This document shows positions 26,445 through 35,591 of a DNA stretch of 47,829 nucleotides, in pieces. The notes under the pieces were generated by a model, which did not search any database, had not been told where the DNA came from, and saw nothing but the letters and a program-made list of their open reading frames with translations. The stretch is from positions 24,090-71,918 of the forward strand of contig NVXE01000011.1 in the NCBI GenBank assembly GCA_002746975.1, written 5' to 3'. Every line of letters starts with the position of its first letter. The first letter of the stretch is position 1. Source of the stretch: Bacteroidota bacterium. GTDB lineage: Bacteria; Bacteroidota; Bacteroidia; Flavobacteriales_D; Sanyastnellaceae. The translations under genes were made by a program, and so were the position numbers.

Positions 26445-27884
26445 TTACTGTAATTTAAGTAAATACTCTCCTAGGCCTTGACTCGGAAGAGGAGCTGAAT
26501 ATGAATGTATTTCCAAGTCTGGAGTAAGAATTATGACTTGTGGTACAGATGAAATATACATTCCGTCCATCCACCTTGGATCTGAACCTACCCACCTTAA
26601 GGTTTGATCATATGAAATCCTTTCTTTTATTAGTTTTTCCCATTTTTGCTGAGTACCGTCTATGCTTAGTGCCGTAAAATTAATATCAGTTCTAGTTATT
26701 CGAATTGAATTTTCTAGATAGTACAAAGCAGCCCATTCTCTAATACACGAAAAACAGCCGTCCTTTATTACCATCAACACCGTCCATTTCCCGTAAAGTT
26801 CATCAAGTGAAACTACATCATTAGAAGGGTTTGTCCAATTTTTGCTCTTAAGATCTGAAGCGCTCCATTTATCACCCTTTGATGAATTCATGAGTCCCGA
26901 TAAAGATTCTGTATCGTTATTTCCAAGCCACAAGGAAGCTAATGAGTTGGGCATATTCTTATCCCACCACCACATAGCTAGCTGAATTTCTTCTTTTTTA
27001 CACCCTAAATATTCAGAGATTGAGTCATTTTCACCTTTTTGAATCCACTCATCTAACATGTCTTTATCGCCGAATTCAGAGTACCATTGTCCATTGACCT
27101 CCACCCATGAGGAGCACCACCCAGGCGATAGTATCTTTTCTGACAATCCTCTCGCTTTATCCAACAATTCTTCTTTAGACCAAACCTCTCGCATCTTCTC
27201 GCTAGACCATCCTGAGTCTCTCCTCCACTGCCATCGTCTCGACCTTACTAAATCGCTATAAAAATTAGGCTCATTAAAATATTTCTCTTGCAATACTTCA
27301 TAACAGGCATCTTCAAACAATGTGTTTATCGAGTCCAAATAACTAATATTCACAAGTTTACCACCATTGTTTACGGCTCCAGAAAGTAACATCCTATCGT
27401 ATAATACAAGGTCATCTAAGGTCGAGGCGAGCATACGCAAACTGTCGTATTTAACGGAGGGATGAACTACATCAACATCGCTTTCACCAGAACTCCAACT
27501 AGACCTCGCCATAACTCCGCGAATTCTAGTAGGCCCAGTCTTAGGCTTAAATAATTGTAGAAGATTCGTCTCTAAATCTCCTGGTCTAACAAGTGTTTTC
27601 CAACTCCATGGAGGTGATTCGAACTTATAAACTTCTGTATGAGCCTCTGGGCTAGTAAACTTGAACCTACCATTAACATCTATAGTTATGACGTCAATAA
27701 ATTCACACTGTTCTGTAATTCCATTTACATCCTTGTATAGAAATAAAAACGAAGGGAGTTCAGTAACATCAGAATCCCAACCTACTAATTCTCCATGTAA
27801 AACACTTTGAGAAAAAGACGAATTAAAAATGCAAGAAGTGAGTAGTAAGAGAACTGCGACTCTAAAATATTTTAAATTACACAA
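26445..27884 (-). CDS. Exported thioredoxin-fold (TlpA-like) protein
   Basis: About 479 residues. The C-terminal domain (from about 340) is a thioredoxin fold with CFSC at 377-380 (in VIKDGCFSCIREW), a following helix, and SSVPQ supplying the cis-proline. This would be a periplasmic thiol oxidoreductase. The N-terminal part (residues 30-130) has the beta-rich DUF4369-like look of Bacteroidota thiol proteins, then a helical middle region. I prefer the TTG start at 27884, which gives the signal sequence MCNLKYFRVAVLLLLTSC with a lipobox-like end; the ATG at 27929 would add 15 residues and overlap coaD by 53 bases. Last gene of the coaD operon. Confidence 0.7.
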   Translation of the reverse strand: MCNLKYFRVAVLLLLTSCIFNSSFSQSVLHGELVGWDSDVTELPSFLFLYKDVNGITEQCEFIDVITIDVNGRFKFTSPEAHTEVYKFESPPWSWKTLVRPGDLETNLLQLFKPKTGPTRIRGVMARSSWSSGESDVDVVHPSVKYDSLRMLASTLDDLVLYDRMLLSGAVNNGGKLVNISYLDSINTLFEDACYEVLQEKYFNEPNFYSDLVRSRRWQWRRDSGWSSEKMREVWSKEELLDKARGLSEKILSPGWCSSWVEVNGQWYSEFGDKDMLDEWIQKGENDSISEYLGCKKEEIQLAMWWWDKNMPNSLASLWLGNNDTESLSGLMNSSKGDKWSASDLKSKNWTNPSNDVVSLDELYGKWTVLMVIKDGCFSCIREWAALYYLENSIRITRTDINFTALSIDGTQQKWEKLIKERISYDQTLRWVGSDPRWMDGMYISSVPQVIILTPDLEIHSYSAPLPSQGLGEYLLKLQ

Positions 27885-28338
27885 AGTCCAAAACTGCTTT
27901 AGGAACGAAGCCGCTAACATCCCCATCATTTACTAAAATATCACGAACAACTGTAGAGCTTATGGGTGCAAATTCTGGGTCTGTAAACAGTATTATTGTT
28001 TCAAGTGAAGGACTGAGTTTTTTTGTCATTTGGGCTACAGTTCTTTCATATTCAAAATCACCTCCATTTCTCACACCTCTGAGCATCCAATTAGCTTCCA
28101 TTTTAGCGCAAAACTCAAAAGTAAGACCCTTAAAAGATTCAACTCTTACCTTGGGAGCATTTCCAAACACATTCCTAAGCATCTCAAGCCTTTCCTCTAA
28201 TGTGAAGCGCGTTGTCTTAGAGCTGTTTACACCTATAGCTACTATTATTTCATCAAACATAGGTAATGCACGTCTGATGATATTCTCATGACCTAGAGTG
28301 ATAGGGTCAAAAGACCCAGGGAAAACTGCTCGTTTCAT
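27877..28338 (-). CDS. coaD: Phosphopantetheine adenylyltransferase
   Basis: 153 residues. It joins ATP and 4'-phosphopantetheine in coenzyme A synthesis. AVFPGSFDPITLGHENII (T/HxGH site), LRGVRNGGDFEYE and the nucleotide-binding ISSTVVRD are intact. It overlaps rsmD by four bases (28335-28338), the usual rsmD-coaD pairing, and its end overlaps the start of the TlpA-like gene. Confidence 0.95.
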   Translation of the reverse strand: MKRAVFPGSFDPITLGHENIIRRALPMFDEIIVAIGVNSSKTTRFTLEERLEMLRNVFGNAPKVRVESFKGLTFEFCAKMEANWMLRGVRNGGDFEYERTVAQMTKKLSPSLETIILFTDPEFAPISSTVVRDILVNDGDVSGFVPKAVLDFV

Positions 28339-28874
28339 GAGTCGAAGTTAAAGAAACTAAAGTGTACATGACCAAACTTTCTACTTTCAGTAAAACCTTC
28401 CTCTCCCGAGAAAGCAATATTTTCACCGTGTTCCAAAACAAATAACCCCCCTTCAACTACAAGTTCCGACTTTTTTACAAGCCCTGGAATTTTCGAGAAA
28501 CCCTCCAAATCATACGGCGGATCTGCAAAAACCAAATCGAATTGCGTAGAAGCTCTCTGCATAAACTTAAACGCATCACAACACAAAACGGCAATTCTAT
28601 CAAATTCCAGAATAGCAAATTGTTCCTTAATGTACCTACAAGATGAGTTTTGCTTTTCAACTGAGGTGATTGACTCTGCTCCACGACTTGCACATTCCAT
28701 ACCCAACATGCCCGTTCCAGCAAATAAGTCGAGAACATCCGCACCGCTCAAGTCCACTCGAGTTCTCAGCATATTAAACAACCCTTCTCGTCCAAAATCT
28801 GTTGTAGGCCTACCTTTAAAGCCCTTCATCAGCTTGAGCCTTCTGCCCCTCCAAATTCCTCCCGTTAATCTCAT
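28335..28874 (-). CDS. rsmD: 16S rRNA (guanine966-N2)-methyltransferase RsmD
   Basis: 179 residues. It methylates G966 of 16S rRNA. RLTGGIWRGRRLK at the start, RPTTDFGREGLFNML, the SAM-binding LDLFAGTGMLGMEC and the catalytic FADPPYD are all family hallmarks. It overlaps DUF3822 upstream and coaD downstream by four bases each, so the three are translated as a coupled set. Confidence 0.94.
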   Translation of the reverse strand: MRLTGGIWRGRRLKLMKGFKGRPTTDFGREGLFNMLRTRVDLSGADVLDLFAGTGMLGMECASRGAESITSVEKQNSSCRYIKEQFAILEFDRIAVLCCDAFKFMQRASTQFDLVFADPPYDLEGFSKIPGLVKKSELVVEGGLFVLEHGENIAFSGEEGFTESRKFGHVHFSFFNFDS

Positions 28875-29659
28875 GACGCTAAGGCTTTAAGACCTTCCAT
28901 TTCAGAATTCCCGAGTAATTGTACGTTTTTAAAGAACTTTTTAAAGGTCGATTCTAATTCTACCAAACCCTCACCCGCCAATTTTACTAGCACATCATCT
29001 GGCTTAACGTCTGCTCTATGTAAAGCATTAACTACTGAGTAAAGAACATCTTCAACATCTCCTCCTGAAGTTACCCCACTCCACACTCCTTTACCACAAT
29101 TTGCCGCAACTAAGTCCGCTCCCCTTGTCCCGGCATCTACTATAATAACCCAAGACTCATGATTATGCCTAGATAACCCCACAGCTACATTCATAAGTGC
29201 TGCAGACTGAATGACGGCTTGTGCTTGAGGGAATACGCCCTTAACCGCATCATCCCAGTCTTTATCTACTCCCTCAACAAAAACAGGCTCTCCCTCAACT
29301 GACTCTAGATGAACAACCCTAGTACCATCCTTTACAGATGATGCGTGGTGTAACTTAAACCACTTTTCAGCAGCGCTATTATTATTTTCTAATACTATAG
29401 CAGGGACAATTGTCGAAGGGTTAAATCTTTTTGCATAAACCACCTTATTTAGAGACTTATACCTTCCCTTTAAAGCACGAACTACCTCAGGCAACATAGA
29501 TATTCTAGTTACTTTTCTAGACCCGAAAATATAATCGTGACCTACTAATTTTTGATTCTTTGACAAGAAAGCCCATTGAACTTCACGTCCATCCCAACGC
29601 AATAAAAGCCCCGTAGGATTTATTGTGACAGACGGTATATCAGTTGCGCCAGTTCCCAT
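28871..29659 (-). CDS. DUF3822 family protein
   Basis: 262 residues from ATG 29659, or 271 from ATG 29686; both overlap the end of the upstream gene, by 20 or 47 bases. The layout resembles a duplicated actin/ASKHA-like ATPase fold: VVYAKRFNPSTIVPAIVLE in the first half and SWVIIVDAGTRGADLVAANCGKGV in the second. DUF3822 proteins sit directly upstream of rsmD in many Bacteroidota. Function unknown. Confidence 0.75.
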   Translation of the reverse strand: MGTGATDIPSVTINPTGLLLRWDGREVQWAFLSKNQKLVGHDYIFGSRKVTRISMLPEVVRALKGRYKSLNKVVYAKRFNPSTIVPAIVLENNNSAAEKWFKLHHASSVKDGTRVVHLESVEGEPVFVEGVDKDWDDAVKGVFPQAQAVIQSAALMNVAVGLSRHNHESWVIIVDAGTRGADLVAANCGKGVWSGVTSGGDVEDVLYSVVNALHRADVKPDDVLVKLAGEGLVELESTFKKFFKNVQLLGNSEMEGLKALAS

Positions 29660-30521
29660 CTGTGTGAGCTTCGGCAGTAGATCCAAAGCTTAGAGTATCC
29701 TTCTTCACTTTTTCTCTCCCGAAAGGAGTCGGATCTTGAACATAAATAGTAGGCTGCCATAATCCGCCAGTCTCTACTACCCCTATTTTCATCTTGAAGC
29801 GTTCGCCTGTATTAGGATTAAAAGGCATATCATGTAGGCTGAAGGAAGGGAGCTTAGATTTAGCACGTGCACTTGGAGTCAGATGCTCTGCAAAAAAACT
29901 AGTGTACGTTGTATCTCTAATTTTATATGGGCTATTATCTTCCTCAATATCTTTATACAGCTCATCTCTATCAACATCAAGAACTAAGGCCAAACTATCA
30001 AGATCCATTCTTTTAATTACATACCCCATCCTCAAACTCGACTCTTCATTTAATGTGTCGTGAAAAGACCCCATGTTATATGTCACGGGCATAACCACAG
30101 CATTAATAAAGTGTTCCAAGCTATCAAAATCAGGAGCATATGTGCCATAAACCGATTTGTGAGCTAGTTGAGTCTCTCGAATATCTTTCAACCTTTGAAT
30201 AGTAATCTTTTCAACTGAACGTTTGGTCTCCTGAAACTCAATCTCATCACTCACAGAAGTGATCACGGAATACAAAAGGCCTAAAGAACCCAGCGTGCCT
30301 AAAAGCAGAAGACCTTTATATGTATTACTCGTAATTTTATTCAGAACTTCCGGTAGAGCAATTATTCCTACCAAAATCAGTGCAATTCCAGCAAATAACA
30401 TTGCTAGAGGCTGACTTTCAAGCGAGTCACCCTGTAAATACTTTACAAGTGGTACAATACCTGCAATTAGCAAAAATGCAGAAATAACGTATTTACTGAA
30501 GTCTTTTTTATAGTTTGCCAT
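29640..30521 (-). CDS. Membrane protein of unknown function
   Basis: 293 residues from ATG 30521 (MANYKKDF). I do not recognise it. Three hydrophobic segments (about 12-28, 36-55, 67-85) are followed by a helical stretch and a soluble domain of about 200 residues containing RLKDIRETQLAHKSVYGTYAPDFDSLEHFI. That last piece resembles the region after the pilin-like helix in proteins describing small secreted substrates, but this is weak. It is the first gene of the DUF3822-rsmD-coaD operon. A TAGTTTCG box lies 20 bases upstream on the minus strand. Confidence 0.65.
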   Translation of the reverse strand: MANYKKDFSKYVISAFLLIAGIVPLVKYLQGDSLESQPLAMLFAGIALILVGIIALPEVLNKITSNTYKGLLLLGTLGSLGLLYSVITSVSDEIEFQETKRSVEKITIQRLKDIRETQLAHKSVYGTYAPDFDSLEHFINAVVMPVTYNMGSFHDTLNEESSLRMGYVIKRMDLDSLALVLDVDRDELYKDIEEDNSPYKIRDTTYTSFFAEHLTPSARAKSKLPSFSLHDMPFNPNTGERFKMKIGVVETGGLWQPTIYVQDPTPFGREKVKKDTLSFGSTAEAHTDGNWRN

Positions 30522-30585
30522 CAAAATATTATTTCGAGGTACGAAACTACAACATACTACCCTCATTCCATTAACTCATCGCGCG

Positions 30586-30593
30586 TAACTTCG
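30586..30593 (+). promoter_or_regulatory. TAnnTTYG box close to the helicase start codon
   Basis: TAACTTCG ends six bases before the ATG at 30600. If it is a -7 element, transcription would begin at or next to the start codon. No -33 TTG is evident. Confidence 0.4.
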
Positions 30594-30599
30594 AGGCGA

Positions 30600-32054
30600 A
30601 TGACAAACTCCCCCGAAAAAGAACTAGCTTCCAAACTTAGGTCGCAGTTCCCGCATACGCCTACTACGGGGCAGGAAAGACTAATTTATGCCTTTTCGAA
30701 ATTTGAGCTTTCGGAAAAACCACGGTGTACTCTTGTTATTAAAGGATATGCCGGTACAGGTAAGACTACATCTATCGGAGCGATAGTTCGAACTCTACGG
30801 GAAATGAAAATTCGCACGGTTCTCCTTGCTCCTACGGGTCGAGCCGCGAAGGTCATGGCGTCATACAGTGGAATAAACGCTTCGACAATTCATAGAAGAA
30901 TCTACACTATTGCGAAACGACCTGATGGGTCTGACGGTTATAAATTATCGCCAAATCTCAGCAAAAAAACTACTTTCATTGTTGACGAGGCCTCAATGAT
31001 AGGAGAATCTGGAGGTTTGGTAAACAGCTTACTTGATGACCTACTAAAGTACGTATTTTCTGGAATTAAGTGTCGGTTAGTTCTTGTAGGTGATAATGCT
31101 CAACTTCCTCCTGTGGGATGTGATAGTAGTCCAGCACTTAACGAAGGGAGAATTCGTGCCTCACATGACCTTACAATCGCAACCGTTGAGCTAACAGAAG
31201 TGGTACGTCAAGAGCTAGATAGTAGCATCCTAGCTAATGCTCATGCTTTACGTCTCAATATTGCAAATGCTCACGATTCAAAGAGTTTGGGCTTTCCTAG
31301 AATAGATCTCGGAGCTGGTCCGGACGTAACTCGCTTACCCGGTCTAGATCTTCAAGACACACTTGAAACACTTCACGGCAAATATGGCGAAGAAGGAGTA
31401 ATTATTATTACTAGATCTAATAAAAGAGCCATGCTTTTCAACCAACAAGTAAGGACAAGAGTACTTTGGCAAGAAGACGACATTAATGCCGGAGATAGGC
31501 TTATGGTAGTACGAAATAATTATTTTTGGCTTAAAGAACATAAAGAATTGCCCATTGATTTAATAGCAAACGGGGATGCTTTAGAGGTAGTTCGGATAAG
31601 CTCCAGATTCATTAGATATGGTCATGAATTCGCAGAAGTAGATGTTTCCTTATCTGAATTCCCCGATTACCCCTCGTTCACTGTCACTATACTCCTTAGT
31701 ATATTGAACGACCCTAAACCTTCCCTTACACAGGCAGAGTCGAAAGCGTTATATCATGCTATTGCTGAAGATTATTCGGAATTAAGAACCAAATCTGCTA
31801 TTCACAAAGCAATAATGTCCGACCACTGCTACCAAGCTCTTCAAGTAAAATTCGCATATGCTCTCACTTGCCATAAAGCACAAGGCGGTCAATGGCCTGC
31901 TGTGATTATTGACCAAGGATACTTAACTGATGAAATGCTAAATAAAGAGTGGTTAAGATGGCTTTATACAGCATTTACTCGTGCTGAGAAGACGTTATTA
32001 CTTTTAAACTTTGACGACGGGTTCTTCCATGAAGGCTCATCCTTCGGGGAGTAA
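30600..32054 (+). CDS. RecD-like ATP-dependent DNA helicase
   Basis: 484 residues, superfamily 1. Walker A GYAGTGKTT (49-57), APTGRAAK (motif Ia), TTFIVDEASM (124-133, Walker B), LVGDNAQLPPVG (motif III) and near the C-terminus YALTCHKAQGGQW and LYTAFTRAEK (motifs V-VI). It is shorter than RecD2 (~700 residues) and lacks the N-terminal extension, matching the compact RecD-like helicases common in Bacteroidota. No recB or recC is nearby, so it is probably a stand-alone helicase in repair or replication-fork processing. Its last 18 bases overlap the convergent pspC gene. Confidence 0.87.
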   Translation: MTNSPEKELASKLRSQFPHTPTTGQERLIYAFSKFELSEKPRCTLVIKGYAGTGKTTSIGAIVRTLREMKIRTVLLAPTGRAAKVMASYSGINASTIHRRIYTIAKRPDGSDGYKLSPNLSKKTTFIVDEASMIGESGGLVNSLLDDLLKYVFSGIKCRLVLVGDNAQLPPVGCDSSPALNEGRIRASHDLTIATVELTEVVRQELDSSILANAHALRLNIANAHDSKSLGFPRIDLGAGPDVTRLPGLDLQDTLETLHGKYGEEGVIIITRSNKRAMLFNQQVRTRVLWQEDDINAGDRLMVVRNNYFWLKEHKELPIDLIANGDALEVVRISSRFIRYGHEFAEVDVSLSEFPDYPSFTVTILLSILNDPKPSLTQAESKALYHAIAEDYSELRTKSAIHKAIMSDHCYQALQVKFAYALTCHKAQGGQWPAVIIDQGYLTDEMLNKEWLRWLYTAFTRAEKTLLLLNFDDGFFHEGSSFGE

Positions 32055-32228
32055 AACCCAAAGGACAATATATATGGCAGCACTAAGTCCAGCTCCTAAT
32101 ATTCCTAATAGAACGAAAGCCCATCTTACATTTCTAACTGGCAAATCGAAGTGTTGAGCCAAACCATTACATACACCCGCAATTTTACTACCGGCTGATT
32201 TTCTTCGAAGAGGAGATGAATAGGTCAT
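32037..32228 (-). CDS. PspC-domain small membrane protein
   Basis: 63 residues from ATG 32228. PLRRKSAGSKIAGVCNGLAQHFDLPVRNVRW followed by one strong membrane helix (AFVLLGILGAGLSAAIYIVLWVLL) is a complete PspC domain. Members act in envelope stress sensing. There are no pspA or pspB genes nearby. Its 3' end overlaps the helicase gene on the other strand by 18 bases, and it is divergent from ndk. Confidence 0.85.
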   Translation of the reverse strand: MTYSSPLRRKSAGSKIAGVCNGLAQHFDLPVRNVRWAFVLLGILGAGLSAAIYIVLWVLLPEG

Positions 32229-32279
32229 TAAAGAAATAGATTTGGTATAAAGGTAAGGGGTAATTTGAATGAAAAGATG

Positions 32280-32287
32280 TATTTTTG
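32280..32287 (+). promoter_or_regulatory. ndk -7 promoter box
   Basis: TATTTTTG followed by CAC, an exact TAnnTTTG match 23 bases before the ndk ATG. A TTTG at 32264-32267 is too near to be a standard -33 element. Confidence 0.6.
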
Positions 32288-32310
32288 CACACCATTTAAA
32301 CAATTTTACT

Positions 32311-32730
32311 ATGGCGACAAATCGCACATTTACAATGCTCAAGCCAGACGCAACTGCTGCTGGCAACACTGGAAAGATCATTGACCGCATAATCGAAGCA
32401 GGATTCTCAATTAAAGCTATGAAGTGGACTCAGTTATCAAAAGCTGAGGCTGAATCATTCTACTCAGTTCATTCGGAGCGTCCTTTTTATGGAGAGCTTG
32501 TTGAGTACATGACTTCTGGACCTATCGTTGCCATAATCCTAGAAAAGGATGATGCTGTAGCTTCTTTCCGAGAATTAATCGGTGCCACAAACCCTGCAGA
32601 TGCCGCTCCTGGAACAATTAGAGCTGATTTTGCTGAAAGCATTTCCGCAAACGCTGTTCACGGATCTGATTCAGATGAAAACGCAGCAATAGAAGGACGT
32701 TTCTACTTCAGTGAGCGCGAAGAAGCTTAA
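32311..32730 (+). CDS. ndk: Nucleoside diphosphate kinase
   Basis: 139 residues from ATG 32311 ([14 protein letters not shown]); the frame is open further up but only the short form fits the family. It balances nucleoside triphosphates using a phosphohistidine. His117 in NAVHGSDS is the catalytic residue, and [15 protein letters not shown] and [17 protein letters not shown] are conserved. It is 35 bases ahead of icd, with which it may share a transcript. Confidence 0.96.
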   Translation: MATNRTFTMLKPDATAAGNTGKIIDRIIEAGFSIKAMKWTQLSKAEAESFYSVHSERPFYGELVEYMTSGPIVAIILEKDDAVASFRELIGATNPADAAPGTIRADFAESISANAVHGSDSDENAAIEGRFYFSEREEA

Positions 32731-32765
32731 ACCCACTAGCAAAACCAATAACTAAAGGATTCGAT

Positions 32766-33998
32766 ATGGAGAAGATAAAAGTTGCAAACCCAGTAGTTGA
32801 GATAGATGGCGATGAGATGACTCGCATCATTTGGCAGTTCATTAAGGACCAGCTAATCCTCCCTTACCTTGACATTGAATTGTTGTATTTCGACCTAGGT
32901 ATTGAGAAGCGTGATGAGACTTTAGACCAAATCACCATCGATGCTGCCGAAGCTATTAAAACTCATCATGTAGGTGTTAAGTGTGCAACTATTACTCCAG
33001 ACGAAGACAGGGTTAAGGAGTTCGGACTTAAGAAAATGTGGCGATCCCCCAACGGAACGCTGCGTAACATCATCGGAGGAACAGTATTTCGTGAGCCCAT
33101 CATTCTGAAGAACGTTCCACGTCTCGTTCCGGGATGGACAGAACCTATATGCATAGGTCGTCATGCTTTTGGCGATCAGTACAAAGCCACAGACACCGTC
33201 ATTAAAGGAAAAGGAACTCTTAAAATGTCTTTCATTCCTGAAGACGGTAGTGAGACTAAAGAGTGGACCGTTTACAATTTCGAAGGTGAAGGAGGAGTTG
33301 CGATGAGTATGTACAACACCGACGAAAGCATTTATGGTTTTGCACACAGTTGTATGAACCAAGCACTGACTAAGAAGTGGCCTCTATACTTGTCAACAAA
33401 AAACACTATCCTCAAGGCATACGACGGACGTTTCAAAGACATCTTCCAAGAGGTTTTTGATGAAAAATTTGCTGAAAAATTTGCTGAAGCCGGAATCACT
33501 TATGAGCACCGACTCATTGATGATATGGTAGCTGCTGCGATGAAATGGAGTGGAGGGTTTGTTTGGGCTTGTAAAAACTACGACGGAGATGTACAGTCAG
33601 ATACAGTCGCTCAAGGTTTCGGATCTTTAGGTCTTATGACATCTGTACTTGTTACTCCAGACGGAGGTACTATGGAAGCCGAAGCTGCCCACGGAACTGT
33701 AACTCGTCACTATCGCGAGCATCAAAAAGGCAACAAGACCTCAACAAACCCTATAGCTTCTATTTTCGCTTGGACCCGCGGACTCAACTTCAGAGGGAAG
33801 CTTGATGGAAATAATGAGCTTAGACAATTTGCAGACACTCTTGAGCAGGTTTGCATCGACGTAGTTGAAAGTGGGCGTATGACAAAAGATTTAGCTCTAC
33901 TAATTCACGGAAAAGACATGACGTCAGAGCATTGGCTCACTACAGAAGAGTTTCTTTCTGCAATTGATAACGATTTGAAATCGAGAATGGAGGCTTAA
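32766..33998 (+). CDS. icd: NADP-dependent isocitrate dehydrogenase
   Basis: 410 residues, the dimeric type related to eukaryotic IDH1/2 rather than the E. coli form. It converts isocitrate to 2-oxoglutarate in the TCA cycle. [14 protein letters not shown], the [19 protein letters not shown] substrate loop, [24 protein letters not shown] (metal site) and [12 protein letters not shown] are all diagnostic. An AAAGGA sequence lies shortly before the ATG, one of the few good ribosome-binding sites here. A strong terminator follows. Aconitase, which makes its substrate, is encoded at 41287. Confidence 0.95.
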   Translation: MEKIKVANPVVEIDGDEMTRIIWQFIKDQLILPYLDIELLYFDLGIEKRDETLDQITIDAAEAIKTHHVGVKCATITPDEDRVKEFGLKKMWRSPNGTLRNIIGGTVFREPIILKNVPRLVPGWTEPICIGRHAFGDQYKATDTVIKGKGTLKMSFIPEDGSETKEWTVYNFEGEGGVAMSMYNTDESIYGFAHSCMNQALTKKWPLYLSTKNTILKAYDGRFKDIFQEVFDEKFAEKFAEAGITYEHRLIDDMVAAAMKWSGGFVWACKNYDGDVQSDTVAQGFGSLGLMTSVLVTPDGGTMEAEAAHGTVTRHYREHQKGNKTSTNPIASIFAWTRGLNFRGKLDGNNELRQFADTLEQVCIDVVESGRMTKDLALLIHGKDMTSEHWLTTEEFLSAIDNDLKSRMEA

Positions 33999-34027
33999 TC
34001 TCTAAAGTTTTTTAGGAAATTAGTTCT

Positions 34028-34070
34028 AAAAAGTAGAATTCGCAAAAAAGCGAATTCTACTTTTTTATTT
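34028..34070 (+). terminator. Strong terminator after icd
   Basis: A 16-bp stem: A5 GTAGAATTCGC (34028-34043) pairs with GCGAATTCTAC T5 (34050-34065) around an A6 loop, followed by more T. Almost perfectly symmetrical, so it would work in both directions. Confidence 0.92.
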
Positions 34071-34094
34071 TTAATAACACTGTGTTAATAAAAA

Positions 34095-34175
34095 ACACCA
34101 AAAACATCACCCCCGTATCCCTTGCTCTCACTCACTTTTTTATAACAACCCCTAATTTAAGGGGTGTTTTGGTGT
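34095..34175 (+). promoter_or_regulatory. Leader with two competing RNA pairings before the two-component genes
   Basis: GGGGTGTTTTGGTGT (34161-34175) can pair locally with ACCCCT (34048 is not involved; the local arm is 34148-34153) or at long range with ACACCAAAA (34095-34103) plus CACCCC (34108-34113). The two pairings exclude each other. This lies in the 233-base gap between icd and the histidine kinase gene; besides the icd terminator and the TAATTTGG sequence at 34187-34194, I see nothing else in the gap. Whether this region is transcribed into the kinase mRNA is not known. Confidence 0.35.
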
Positions 34176-34231
34176 AAATAAATAACTAATTTGGCCAAGT
34201 CTAAGACAATTAGACTACTGAGAAGTCAAAA

Positions 34232-34987
34232 ATGGAGAACGTAGAATATTCTAGTCGCATAATTACAACTTATCTACCGCTGAGCATATTTTTAGCAACA
34301 GGTGTGATTTGGTTATATTCCCTTTATGTGCAAAAAATGATAAAAGACAAAATCATTCGCAATGATTTTTTCAAAGAACTCGAAGATGAAAGACGTGCTA
34401 TAGCAAGTGAAATTCACGATACCCTAGGTGGTTTTTTAGTTCCTCTTAAACAAATGATTCATGATGGTGCATCGTTTGAATCTAAAGACGTAAAGGAGCA
34501 TTGGATAGATATGATTGAAAAGTATCAGAATGAGATGACCTTTACTAACTCTAAGATTTACCCTGTGGTACTTCAAGAGTCTGATTTATATGAGTCCTTG
34601 GAGTCACTTTCGTCTACATTTACTTCAAGCACCTGTTTTGTTGGAATTACAATTGAAGAGAGAATTAAGCTAACAGATATCTGTAGTATTCATATCTTTA
34701 GAATAATTCAAGAATCAATAGTAAACGCTGTGAAACATTGTGTACCTACATATATTCAGTTAATGGTGACTAGCGATGTTCCAGATGAACTGAATATTAT
34801 ACTTATGTACCCTTCCAATGAGGTTAAGGGCATACAGCGTGTTTCCAAGACAGGTCATAGAGGACAGAGGATATTATCTGAACGGCTATCTTTCGTCGGA
34901 GGCACTAGAACCTTACTTCTTGAAGATGGGTTTGCTACTGAGGAGTTTAACTTCACATTACCAGTTTATGAAAGTACTGATAGCTGA
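34232..34987 (+). CDS. Sensor histidine kinase, NarX/LuxR-partner type (HisKA_3-like)
   Basis: 251 residues. One membrane helix (about 14-33), no recognisable sensor domain. The dimerisation helix is ERRAIASEIHDTLGGFL, with phospho-accepting His62 in the HD-x-LGG form used by HisKA_3 kinases. The ATPase domain has the N-box IIQESIVNAVKH (Asn165), but the G-box region reads GHRGQRILSERL, less conserved than usual. With such a short N-terminus it probably senses through a partner protein or the membrane itself. Its last 20 bases overlap the response-regulator gene. Confidence 0.83.
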   Translation: MENVEYSSRIITTYLPLSIFLATGVIWLYSLYVQKMIKDKIIRNDFFKELEDERRAIASEIHDTLGGFLVPLKQMIHDGASFESKDVKEHWIDMIEKYQNEMTFTNSKIYPVVLQESDLYESLESLSSTFTSSTCFVGITIEERIKLTDICSIHIFRIIQESIVNAVKHCVPTYIQLMVTSDVPDELNIILMYPSNEVKGIQRVSKTGHRGQRILSERLSFVGGTRTLLLEDGFATEEFNFTLPVYESTDS

Positions 34988-35579
34988 AGACCAGCCTCCG
35001 ATAATAATAACCCTTGAAAAAATAATCAAGGATATTTACCCTAGTGCAGAGGTAAGTAGTTCGTTGACCACGACAAAAGCAATCAAGTTATTGAAGAAAA
35101 ATCAATTTAACTTGGTGATTTCAGATTTGGACTTTGAAGAAGGAAAGCGATTTACTGTAGCTGATGAGGCTAGGAAGAAAAAAACTCCATGTATTATCTA
35201 CTCCCTTTATTACAATAAAACTTTGACTGATAAAGCTAAGGAGCTTAAAGCAGTCGCTTACGTATGTAAATTAGGGAAGTTAGACCATATCATTTATGCT
35301 ATTCAATCTTATAGGGAGCTTAGTCACTACCGTTGTCCTGTTACTATAAGAAAGCAAGTAACTACTTCTTCAAAGCCTATTAAACGAATAAAGATTGGTG
35401 GTAGAGAGGAAGAAATGCTGCGTTTAATAATCAGTGGTCAGACTCAAAAGGAAGTTTCTGAAACAATGGGGATAACGATAAATACTGTTAGAAGTAATCT
35501 TAGGGATATTATAAAAAAGAACGAATCTACTCTTCCTCAAATAATCCGTAACTACTTAGAATGGAACCACCCGAAGTAA
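34968..35579 (+). CDS. LuxR-family response regulator
   Basis: 203 residues from ATG 34968 (MKVLIAEDQPP); an earlier frame overlaps the kinase and is not used. The receiver domain (1-120) has acidic Glu7-Asp8, phospho-accepting Asp53 in ISDLDFEEG, Ser79 and Lys101. A LuxR/NarL helix-turn-helix (about 135-190) follows: GGREEEMLRLIISGQTQKEV, then ITINTVRSNLRDI. The usual LTxRE start of this domain is GGREE here. It should be phosphorylated by the kinase encoded just upstream and bind DNA; its targets are unknown. Confidence 0.88.
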   Translation: MKVLIAEDQPPIIITLEKIIKDIYPSAEVSSSLTTTKAIKLLKKNQFNLVISDLDFEEGKRFTVADEARKKKTPCIIYSLYYNKTLTDKAKELKAVAYVCKLGKLDHIIYAIQSYRELSHYRCPVTIRKQVTTSSKPIKRIKIGGREEEMLRLIISGQTQKEVSETMGITINTVRSNLRDIIKKNESTLPQIIRNYLEWNHPK

Positions 35580-35587
35580 TATCTTTG
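35580..35587 (+). promoter_or_regulatory. TAnnTTTG box four bases before the rocD start
   Basis: TATCTTTG begins one base after the response-regulator stop codon and ends four bases before the rocD ATG. If active it gives rocD its own leaderless transcript separate from the two-component genes. Confidence 0.45.
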
Positions 35588-35591
35588 GAGC

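Noticed and set aside
32922-33362. 146-residue minus-strand frame opposite icd
   Set aside because: Lies wholly within isocitrate dehydrogenase and resembles no protein family.
34193-34206. Sigma-54 promoter before the histidine kinase
   Set aside because: GG-N10 is followed by GA, not GC, so the essential -12 dinucleotide is missing.
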